NCBI RefSeq assembly: GCF_000758665.1
Contig: NZ_CP009285.1
Coordinates: 6,510,001-6,574,000 of the forward strand
Direction of reading: 5' to 3'
From: Paenibacillus borealis
Lineage (GTDB): Bacteria; Bacillota; Bacilli; Paenibacillales; Paenibacillaceae
Length of the DNA: 64,000 nucleotides
A program made the position numbers and the translations under genes. The notes beneath the pieces are model-generated. The model was not told where the DNA came from, made no database searches, and saw nothing but the letters and a program-made list of their open reading frames with translations. Below, in pieces: positions 17,150 to 24,599 of this stretch. Each line of letters opens with the position of its first letter. Position 1 is the stretch's first letter.

Positions 17150-17920
17150 TTATGATCCTGTCAGCAGCTCTATATCCAGCCGGGCAAAGGTATCCTTCCA
17201 TTCCCGGGAGCAGCCGCTGTCGGTCAGAACCATGGAGATATGCTCCATCGGGGCAATCTGGGCAAAGGTAGTGACTCCGAATTTCGAATGGTCGGCGACC
17301 AGAATCGATTCTTCGGCCCGTTCCATCATTTTGCGGGAGATGAGCGCTTCTTCAAGATGATAATCGGTAATTCCCTCCGAGAGCGACAGCCCCCCGGCAG
17401 AGATAAAGGCCTTATTCACCTTGAACTGACTCAGCAGCTCATGGGCGGTGATCCCTACGGCCGCCTGATAATCAGCATTCACCTCGCCCCCGGCAAAGAT
17501 AATCTTCCCCTGAAACTGTTCCAGTGCACAGTTCAGGACCGGGACGGAGTTGGTAATGACCGTCACATGGGCACGGTCTTTCAGCTGGCGCATAATCTCA
17601 AGCGTGGTTGTTCCGTTGTCCAGGATCACCGTCTCGCCATCTTGAATAAGCGAAGCCGCGAGCCTGCCGATGGCCTGCTTATCCGGCAGATTCATCTGGG
17701 AACGCTTCATGAAGGTGGGTTCATTATTCCCGGAGCGAATCCGTACGGCTCCCCCATACACCTTGCGCAGACGCCCTTCCTTCTCCAGACGGTCGAGATC
17801 GCGCCGGATCGTCTCTGTAGTCACAGCGAACCGCTCAGCCAAAAAATGCACCTGCACTTTCCCCTCCAGATCCAGCTGGGAGAGGATCGTATGCCTGCGT
17901 TCTTCATAGGTCAGGGACAT
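17150..17920 (-). CDS. DeoR family transcriptional regulator
   Basis: 256 residues. The N-terminal DeoR helix-turn-helix (about 5-57: YEERRHTILSQL ... TTETIRRDLDRLEKEGRLRKVYGGAV) is followed by a sugar-phosphate-sensing domain with DNGTTTLEI, VTNS-type and GLSLSEGITD motifs. GGAGGAA precedes the ATG. It is the only gene on its transcript. Direct repeats AAAWCAACAT occur in its own upstream region and again before the metallophosphoesterase gene on the other side of the 1.5-kb gap, which suggests autoregulation and control of that pair. The effector is unknown. Confidence 0.9.
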   Translation of the reverse strand: MSLTYEERRHTILSQLDLEGKVQVHFLAERFAVTTETIRRDLDRLEKEGRLRKVYGGAVRIRSGNNEPTFMKRSQMNLPDKQAIGRLAASLIQDGETVILDNGTTTLEIMRQLKDRAHVTVITNSVPVLNCALEQFQGKIIFAGGEVNADYQAAVGITAHELLSQFKVNKAFISAGGLSLSEGITDYHLEEALISRKMMERAEESILVADHSKFGVTTFAQIAPMEHISMVLTDSGCSREWKDTFARLDIELLTGS

Positions 17921-17999
17921 GCATGATTCCTCCAGTTATAGTGAATTCGCGAATGCTGATTGTTGCATTCCAGCTTACAGTTTAGGTCATCCCTATGTA

Positions 18000-18035
18000 T
18001 ATGTAATGTTGTTTTGAGTGTATTGATGTTGATTT
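18000..18035 (-). promoter_or_regulatory. Direct-repeat operator upstream of deoR-type gene
   Basis: On the minus strand AAATCAACATC and, 21 bases on, AAAACAACATT. The same decamer pattern occurs three times at 19270-19310. Repeats spaced by whole helical turns fit a DeoR-family binding site. The neighbouring 18130-18235 is simple T/A-rich sequence with short repeats and no gene. Confidence 0.5.
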
Positions 18036-18315
18036 CCTCAGTATATGGAGCCGAATTCCACTTGTCAATGCAGCTGCTTTTATCAAAGATTACTCTGGTG
18101 GTGGAGTGTATCGGCTTAGGCATCCACACTCTAGTCCTTAATTCTTTAATTTCTTAGTTCCTTATTAACTCCTTATTAACTCCTTGATTTCGTAATTTCT
18201 TAATTTCATAATTTCATAATTCTCTAATCCACCACCGCTCCTTTGTACTTTTCGTCATTTTATTCTGTTCACACACTTGCTTGCTGTTTGCGCGCGGATC
18301 GAAGGTGGCGAATAT

Positions 18316-18508
18316 TAAATAGTTGTATTTCGTACAGTTAAAGATTAGCTAAAGAGTAAATTTATTGCGATAAGTGTATTCTGTACAACTAAAAACGGCG
18401 TATGGCGATCATTCAAGGAATGGCGGGTTATTTAATTGTACAGAGTGCAACTAAAGTGCACAAACGCATCATATCCGGTGACTTTAGTTGCACAAAATAC
18501 AGTTAAAG
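18316..18508. repeat. Quadruple-palindrome intergenic element, copy B1
   Basis: Four palindromes centred near 18329, 18382, 18443 and 18494 (spacings 53, 61, 51), for example TTTAGTTGCA...TACAGTTAAA. It lies directly left of the minisatellite. Confidence 0.65.
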
Positions 18509-18598
18509 CCTGTGAAGCGAGGAAGCTCTCTACTTCAAGCAGGAGTAAGGATACACATTGGCTGTCTTCGGTTGCGCTTCGGTTCTGCTCCAGTGACG

Positions 18599-18985
18599 TT
18601 CCATTTACTCTCAATCCAGCGCAAGTTCCGTCCCAGCTCCGCTCCGGTTACGGTCCGGTTCAGCTCCAGCTCCAGCTCAACCAGTTCTGCTCCGGTCACG
18701 TTCCAGTTTCTCTCAATCCAGCTCCAGTTCTGTCCCAGCTTCGCTCCCGTTACGGTCCGGTTATGCTCCAGCTCAACCAGTTCTGCTCCGGTCACGTTTC
18801 AGTTACTCTCAATCCAGCTTCAGTTCCGTCCCAGCTCCGCTCCGGTTATGTTCCGGTTCAGCTCCAGCTCAACCAGTTCAGCTCCGATCACGTTCCAGTT
18901 GCTCTCCAATCCAGCCTCAGTTCCGTCCCAGCTCCGCTCCGGTTACGGTCCGGTTCAGCTCCAGCTCAGCCAGTTCTGCTCCATC
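18599..18985. repeat. Four-copy minisatellite, 96-bp unit
   Basis: Units run 18599-18700 (102 bp, with an extra CAGCTC), 18701-18796, 18797-18892 and 18893-18985, plus a degenerate partial unit before the first. Each unit contains CTCTCAATCCAGC, CCGTCCCAGCTCCGCTCC, GGTTACGGTCCGGTT and CAGCTCAACCAGTTC. Each half echoes the other, so the unit may itself be an old duplication. The plus strand is strongly pyrimidine-rich, which leaves several frames open. No start signal or codon pattern favours any of them, so I treat it as non-coding. Confidence 0.85.
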
Positions 18986-19041
18986 CCCCTCCGCCTCTGC
19001 CCCGCTCCAAAAGCTCCGATTAAAAGATACAGCTCAATCCA

Positions 19042-19235
19042 TAGTTCTATTGCACTTTATGCAGCAGATAACTCCAAAATCCGCCGGAAAATAGAATCTG
19101 TTGCACTCTGTACATTAGAATTTTGGCGAAAGGGGCTTTTGGCGTGAAATTTGAGAAATCAATTGTATGAAGTACAGCAGATTGAGATTTTACGCAGAAT
19201 GGAACGAATTCTATTGCAGAAAGTGCAATCAGTCC
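19042..19235. repeat. Quadruple-palindrome intergenic element, copy B2
   Basis: Four palindromes centred near 19057, 19106, 19172 and 19219 (spacings 49, 66, 47), for example CTATTGCAGAAAGTGCAATCAG-type pairs. It lies directly right of the minisatellite, so B1 and B2 bracket it. Confidence 0.6.
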
Positions 19236-19269
19236 GATTTCTGATTGACAGAAACGGATTATCGCCCTA

Positions 19270-19310
19270 AAATCAACATGAAACAACATAAAAAAATATA
19301 AATCAACATC
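19270..19310 (+). promoter_or_regulatory. DeoR-type direct repeats before the phosphoesterase gene
   Basis: AAATCAACATG (19270), GAAACAACATA (19280) and AAATCAACATC (19300), spaced 10 and 20 bases. It is the same motif and orientation relative to the gene as upstream of the DeoR regulator. Confidence 0.55.
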
Positions 19311-19341
19311 AAGGCACTTAAATACCAATGAACTTAAACAC

Positions 19342-19373
19342 TAATGAAATGAATTTGTAAATCCATTTCATTA
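19342..19373. promoter_or_regulatory. 32-bp palindrome just before the phosphoesterase start
   Basis: TAATGAAATG and CATTTCATTA are exact inverted arms, extended inward by ATTTG/TAAAT with one mismatch pair. It ends about 10 bases before the GAGAGGGG ribosome site, so it can be an operator or a leader hairpin that affects translation. Confidence 0.55.
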
Positions 19374-19394
19374 AGGCAGAGAGGGGATTATCAC

Positions 19395-20363
19395 ATGAAG
19401 CGCAAATTATCATTCCGGCAGGACGGAACCTTTACCATCGTACAGTTTACCGATCTGCACTGGATGGATGGCAGGGCGGAGGATCAGCATACCCGGGAGC
19501 TTATGGAACGCGTGATGGAAGCGGAACAGCCTGATCTCGTGATCTTCACAGGCGATCTGATCTATACCGGACCTGTCCCGGAAGGAGAGAAGGATTGTGT
19601 GAATCCCAAGCAGGCGTTCCGGGATGCGGTTGAGGCCGTAGAGAAGACTGGTATTCCTTGGGCCTTCGTATTCGGCAATCACGATACTGAGCAAGGGGTT
19701 TCCTATGAAGAGCTAATGAACATTGCGCTGGAGCATCCCCACTGCCTGGCAGAAGCCGGCCCCGCAGAGCTTGCCGGTTCAGGCAACTACACCCTTGAGA
19801 TTGCGGGTACAGACGGTAGAACAGGTGCAATCCTTTATATGCTGGACACCGGTGCCTACTCCGGACTTGCGCAGATCCCCGGCTATAACTGGGTCCGGCA
19901 GAGCCAGATTAGCTGGCTGATGGAACAATCGGCCCGGCTTAATCCCGGGGCAGGCCAGGCCAAGCTGCCTGCGCTGGCGTTCTTCCATATCCCGCTTCCC
20001 GAGTATGCCGAGATGTGGTCCACCCAAAACTGCTACGGTCATAAGTTCGAGCAGGTCTGCGCTCCGGTGCTGAACTCGGGACTATTTACGGCGCTGGTGG
20101 AAATGGGCGATGTGGCGGGTACTTTTTGCGGACATGATCATATCAACGACTTCACCGGCAGCCTGCATGGCATCCGGCTCAGCTATGGCCGGGCCACCGG
20201 CTACAACACATACGGGCGGGAAGGCTTCATGCGGGGGGCGCGTGTCATCCGTATGACTCAGGGCGATAAGCAGTTCGAGACATGGCTCCGGCTTGAAGAT
20301 GGCTCAGCTCTACTGGAACAACCCTTCCATACACCTACATCTGCCGCCGATTCAGAACACTAA
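19395..20363 (+). CDS. Calcineurin-like metallophosphoesterase
   Basis: 322 residues with the full set of metallophosphoesterase metal-binding motifs in order: D-x-H (FTDLHW, about 18-23), GDxxY (FTGDLIY, about 54), GNHD (FGNHDTE, about 96), HIPL (about 200) and GHDH (CGHDH, about 247). No signal peptide. This cytoplasmic group hydrolyses phosphomono- or diesters; the substrate is unknown. The EamA transporter follows after 25 bases in the same direction. The upstream repeats suggest DeoR control, which would fit a sugar-phosphate-related substrate. Confidence 0.85.
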   Translation: MKRKLSFRQDGTFTIVQFTDLHWMDGRAEDQHTRELMERVMEAEQPDLVIFTGDLIYTGPVPEGEKDCVNPKQAFRDAVEAVEKTGIPWAFVFGNHDTEQGVSYEELMNIALEHPHCLAEAGPAELAGSGNYTLEIAGTDGRTGAILYMLDTGAYSGLAQIPGYNWVRQSQISWLMEQSARLNPGAGQAKLPALAFFHIPLPEYAEMWSTQNCYGHKFEQVCAPVLNSGLFTALVEMGDVAGTFCGHDHINDFTGSLHGIRLSYGRATGYNTYGREGFMRGARVIRMTQGDKQFETWLRLEDGSALLEQPFHTPTSAADSEH

Positions 20364-20388
20364 TCATTTCTTAAGGGGTTGAACTTCA

Positions 20389-21252
20389 ATGCTGCTGCCA
20401 ATTCTTTTGGTTCTGGCTTCCGGGATGTGTCACGCGGTGTGGAGCATGTTCACCAAAAGAAGCCGGGACAAAAGCATCTTCCTGTGGTCGATCATGATGA
20501 TCTCTACTATTCTGCTGCTCCCTGTTCTGATAACCGAGCTGTGGACACGCCCGCTTGCTGCCGGCGCTTATGCTCTGCTGCTGCTGTCTGTGGCGCTGCA
20601 GGCCTTATATTCATGGCTCTTATCCAGAACCTATGAGATGGGTGACTTATCACAGATTTACCCGGTGATGCGGGGAACGAGCACGCTGCTCATCCCGCTG
20701 ATCGGTGTTCTTTTTCTGGGCGAATCGCTGTCTGTCTATGGATGGACCGGCATTGCCTTCATGCTCGGCGGATTCGCAGTGCTCAGCGGACTGGGCTCCA
20801 GAGGCTCATCCACCTCCACCGCCTCCCGGAAGCCAGGCTATACGCCGGTTCTTATGGCGCTCTGCGTGGGACTGTGCACAACCTGCTATGTATTCGTCGA
20901 TAAGCTGAACCTCCAGCACATGTCTCCGCTGGCGCTGCTTGAGGTTACCAATATCGGTTTTGTCGCCGGTCTGACTCCCGCAGTCCTGAAATCGCGCAAG
21001 CTGCTTGAGGAGTGGCGGAGCAACAAGTTCACTATCCTGCTGGGAAGCGTGCTGAATCCGGGCTCGTATCTGCTGTTCCTGTTCGCGCTGCAGCAGGCGC
21101 CGCTCGCCCATATCAGCCCCCTGCGAGAGATCGGGACGATATTCGCTACGTTCCTGGGCATCCTCCTGCTGAAAGAGCAGCAGGGCCTGCGGCGGATGGT
21201 CTGCTCGGTAGTCATCTTCGGCGGCATCCTGCTTGTTGGTGTATGGGGGTAG
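20389..21252 (+). CDS. EamA/DMT family transporter
   Basis: 287 residues, ten hydrophobic helices in two homologous halves of five. This is the EamA pattern of drug/metabolite transporters (LSQIYPVMRGTSTLLIPLIGVLFLGE in half one; ISPLREIGTIFATFLGILLLKE in half two). AAGGGGTTG precedes the ATG. It is second in an operon with the phosphoesterase. Most such proteins export or import small metabolites; the cargo here is not evident. Confidence 0.88.
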   Translation: MLLPILLVLASGMCHAVWSMFTKRSRDKSIFLWSIMMISTILLLPVLITELWTRPLAAGAYALLLLSVALQALYSWLLSRTYEMGDLSQIYPVMRGTSTLLIPLIGVLFLGESLSVYGWTGIAFMLGGFAVLSGLGSRGSSTSTASRKPGYTPVLMALCVGLCTTCYVFVDKLNLQHMSPLALLEVTNIGFVAGLTPAVLKSRKLLEEWRSNKFTILLGSVLNPGSYLLFLFALQQAPLAHISPLREIGTIFATFLGILLLKEQQGLRRMVCSVVIFGGILLVGVWG

Positions 21253-21310
21253 GACAAACCTCCGCTATTTCATGGCAGGATAACTTCGGATAATGTCGAA
21301 TTGAAACCGT

Positions 21311-24300
21311 ATGATGAAGACTACCTTACGTAAGCCAACCCTAATTCATAAAAACAGCATATTGAATCTTAAGCACGCTCTATTGCTGCTGTTATATCTG
21401 ACCCTCCTGATCAGCATACGGTATCTGTGGTTTGGCGCGTATGCAGCGCCGGAGCATCCGGAAGCGAAGCAAGGTGTTCTGGATATGCGGGGCTGGGACT
21501 TCGAGAATTCCCGGTCCGTGCGGCTGGATGGCGAATGGGAGTTCTACCCCGGCCAATTCCTCACCCAAGAGAGCTTCGCCGGACTCCCTCCGGACGCGCA
21601 GCATGTTGTCCGCGTTCCCGGCGACTGGAGCAGCGGCTTCCCTGAAGAAGGACATTCCTCCTTCGGCTACGGCACTTACCGGCTGCGCATTCTGGTTGAC
21701 CCGTCGCAGCAGCAGCCTTACGGCTTCTGGATTCAGCGTATTCAAGCGTCCTCCGTCATTGAAATTAACGGGCAGACGGAAGGCAGCTTCGGTCAACTGG
21801 CCGAGAACCGCCAAGACTACAAACCTAAAGCTGTTTCCTACACGGCAGCCTATAATGCTGCAGGGCAGCAGCAGATCACGCTTCTGGTCCGTGCAGCCAA
21901 TTACGATCACCCGCTCGAAGGAGGAATCGTCCGCTCCATCCGTTTCGGCTCCCAGGCAGCGGTTGATACGGAACGGATGTATTCTATCGGCTTCCAGATG
22001 GTCACTTTTGTGATTATGCTGCTGCATGCGATGTATGCAGGCATCCTGTTCTTTTTCAACCGCCGGCAAAAAGCGTTCCTGGTGTTCTGCCTGCTGCTCC
22101 TGGCGGTAGGTGCTTCAATAGTGACCGATAATGATACCCTGCTGCTGCTCTGGCTGCCGATTAACTATACATGGGCACTGAAGCTCAAAATGCTGGCTTA
22201 TCCTGCGATATCGCTGTTCATGCTGCTGCTGACCCGCAGCTTCTCCACACAGGAGCGTCCTGGCCGTTTGTTCAAAGGATACCTGCTTGTCCTGTTCCTC
22301 TATACAATCTATGTATTGGTTCTGCCTGCGCACTATGTTGTATATGCTAGACCCTTCTTCTCTGTGCTCTACCTGCTGCCGGTAGCAGCGGTCGTATATT
22401 CCATTGGCCGCATGGTCATCCGGCAGGAGCAGGACTCCGTGTTTCTGTTGTTTGCCGCTGCGGCTATCGGCTCCAGCGTCCTGGGCGGTGCTTTCGAATC
22501 GAATAGCAAAACCAGTATCCTGTATTATCCGGTTGATGTCATCGCGGCTATCATTGGTTTCTCCGCTTATTGGTTCAAGCGGTATTTCCGCAATGCCGAG
22601 GAGAACCGGATACTTAACCAGCAGCTGAAGGAAAGTGATCATCTGAAGGATCAGTTTCTGGCGAATACCTCACATGAACTCAGAACACCGCTGCATGGCA
22701 TCATCAGCATCGCCCAAACGGTAGCGGCGAAGGAGCAGTCCGCCCTGGGCAATCAGAGCTACCAGGACCTGGAGCTGCTCATCACCATCAGCCGCCGCAT
22801 GTCCCATATGCTGAATGACCTGCTCGATGTGACCCGTCTGCAGGAGAAGCGGATTATATTGCAGCGTGAACCGCTGGCCATCGGACCGCTGGTAACCGGA
22901 ATTCTGAATATGTTTGAATTCATGACAGACAGTAAAGAGCTGCAGCTGCGGAATGAGCTCCCCGCTTCCCTGCCGCTCGTCTCAGGTGATGAGAAACGGA
23001 TTGTGCAGATTCTCTATAACCTGCTGCGCAATGCCATCAAATACACGCAGGCCGGAACGATCACCGTATCCGCCAGGATTGCCGGCAAGACCGCAAGGAT
23101 CAGCGTGTCCGACACTGGCATAGGCATCGACAAGGAGACACAGGCGCGGATCTTCTCCCCTTATGAGCAAGGCAGTAAAGGCATTAATGACGGAGGCGGA
23201 ATTGGACTCGGCTTAAGCATCAGCAAGCAGCTGGCAGAGCTTCACGGCGGAGACCTTACCGTGGATTCTGAACCCGGAAAGGGGTCTGTGTTCACCTTCA
23301 CCCTTCCTCTGGCGTCTGCTTCTGAGGTCCGGCAGGTGCCGGAAAAGACTGCTGCTGCCATGATGATGGACGGCCCGGATATGGAAGCACTGCTGCCTGA
23401 ACAGGATGGACTGTTCTTCCGGCAGCCTGATACTGGCGGCACATCTGCAATACAAGAGATCACTTCTCTCCCGCCGGTGCAGGATGCCTCCCTGACCGCT
23501 AAGACTCATATTCTCGCTGTGGATGATGATCCGGTCAATCTCAGGGTGCTGGCCAGCATACTCTCGGAAGATCATCATCAGCTGGTCACCGTCACCAGCG
23601 CCCGGGAAGCCCTCGATCTGCTCGGCACCGAACCCTGGGATCTGCTGATCGCCGATGTCATGATGCCGTACATGTCCGGCTACGAACTAACCCGGATCGC
23701 CCGTCAGCGCTTCTCTATCTCGGAGCTGCCGATCCTGCTGCTCACTGCCCGCAATCAGCCGGTGGATATCTATACGGGGTTCTTATCGGGAGCCAATGAT
23801 TATGTCGCTAAGCCGGTGGATGCGCTGGAGCTGAAATACCGGGTCCGTTCACTGACCGGACTGAAGCAGTCTATTAATCAGAGCCTGCGGCTGGAAGCTG
23901 CTTACCTGCAGGCGCAAATCCAGCCGCACTTCCTGTTCAACACGCTGAACGCACTGCTGGCCTTAAGTGAATTCGACCTCCCGAAGATGCGTGATCTTGG
24001 AGAGGCGTTCTCCTCCTATCTGCGAATCAGCTTCGATTATATGAACTCGCAGCAGCTGGTCGGACTGTCCCATGAGCTGGAGCTGATTAAGTCCTATCTG
24101 TTTATTGAGAAAGCCAGGTTTGACGAACGCCTGCAGATCGAATGGGATGTGGAACAAGGCGTTGATCTGCTTCTGCCTCCGCTCACCCTCCAGCCATTGG
24201 TGGAGAATGCGGTCAGACACGGTCTGCTGAGCCGGAAGGCCGGCGGCAAGCTGTCTATCCGCATTCACCGCCGGAAGGGATGCACGTCCTTTGAAGTAGA

Positions 24301-24511
24301 GGATAACGGCAAGGGGATGCCCGATGAGCAGGTCAGCCATCTGCTGGACGACAGCGGACTCGGATTGCCTTCCCGCGGCATCGGGCTCTTGAATACGAAC
24401 CGGCGGCTGACACAGCTGTATGGCCAGGGACTCGTCATACACAGCCAGGTCGGGTCCGGCACCACTGTTTCTTTTGTTATTCCGGAGCGGGAACAGCCTG
24501 AAGACGTTTAA
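21311..24511 (+). CDS. Hybrid sensor kinase with two kinase cores and a receiver
   Basis: 1066 residues. An N-terminal membrane anchor (about 20-40) is followed by an extracellular 7TMR-DISM-type sugar-binding-like sandwich (about 60-210) and seven membrane helices (about 225-420). HisKA with His455 (NTSHELRTPLHG) and its HATPase (about 560-680, GxGLGLSI) follow. Next comes a receiver with Asp782 (IADVMMP), and last a LytS-type HisK_2 with His873 (QIQPHFLFNTLNAL) plus a second HATPase (about 960-1060). No strong ribosome site lies before the ATG, and the start could be the next codon. No partner regulator adjoins it. Signals could pass from the first kinase through the receiver to the second kinase. 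Confidence 0.9.
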   Translation: MMKTTLRKPTLIHKNSILNLKHALLLLLYLTLLISIRYLWFGAYAAPEHPEAKQGVLDMRGWDFENSRSVRLDGEWEFYPGQFLTQESFAGLPPDAQHVVRVPGDWSSGFPEEGHSSFGYGTYRLRILVDPSQQQPYGFWIQRIQASSVIEINGQTEGSFGQLAENRQDYKPKAVSYTAAYNAAGQQQITLLVRAANYDHPLEGGIVRSIRFGSQAAVDTERMYSIGFQMVTFVIMLLHAMYAGILFFFNRRQKAFLVFCLLLLAVGASIVTDNDTLLLLWLPINYTWALKLKMLAYPAISLFMLLLTRSFSTQERPGRLFKGYLLVLFLYTIYVLVLPAHYVVYARPFFSVLYLLPVAAVVYSIGRMVIRQEQDSVFLLFAAAAIGSSVLGGAFESNSKTSILYYPVDVIAAIIGFSAYWFKRYFRNAEENRILNQQLKESDHLKDQFLANTSHELRTPLHGIISIAQTVAAKEQSALGNQSYQDLELLITISRRMSHMLNDLLDVTRLQEKRIILQREPLAIGPLVTGILNMFEFMTDSKELQLRNELPASLPLVSGDEKRIVQILYNLLRNAIKYTQAGTITVSARIAGKTARISVSDTGIGIDKETQARIFSPYEQGSKGINDGGGIGLGLSISKQLAELHGGDLTVDSEPGKGSVFTFTLPLASASEVRQVPEKTAAAMMMDGPDMEALLPEQDGLFFRQPDTGGTSAIQEITSLPPVQDASLTAKTHILAVDDDPVNLRVLASILSEDHHQLVTVTSAREALDLLGTEPWDLLIADVMMPYMSGYELTRIARQRFSISELPILLLTARNQPVDIYTGFLSGANDYVAKPVDALELKYRVRSLTGLKQSINQSLRLEAAYLQAQIQPHFLFNTLNALLALSEFDLPKMRDLGEAFSSYLRISFDYMNSQQLVGLSHELELIKSYLFIEKARFDERLQIEWDVEQGVDLLLPPLTLQPLVENAVRHGLLSRKAGGKLSIRIHRRKGCTSFEVEDNGKGMPDEQVSHLLDDSGLGLPSRGIGLLNTNRRLTQLYGQGLVIHSQVGSGTTVSFVIPEREQPEDV

Positions 24512-24541
24512 CTTCATGGTTATGCATTCCACTCGCAACGC

Positions 24542-24582
24542 AAAGAACCTGACTTCCTTTCACAGGAGGGTCAGGTTCTTTA
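24542..24582. terminator. Bidirectional terminator
   Basis: AAAGAACCTGAC pairs with GTCAGGTTCTTT around a 16-base loop, between the converging hybrid kinase and alpha-galactosidase genes. Confidence 0.85.
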
Positions 24583-24599
24583 ATATTGCCATATGCCAA

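Noticed and set aside
18436..19147. Overlapping open frames of about 200 codons on both strands in the minisatellite
   Set aside because: They are open because the tandem repeat lacks stop codons. Several frames are open at once, none has a ribosome site, and the products are simple repeats.
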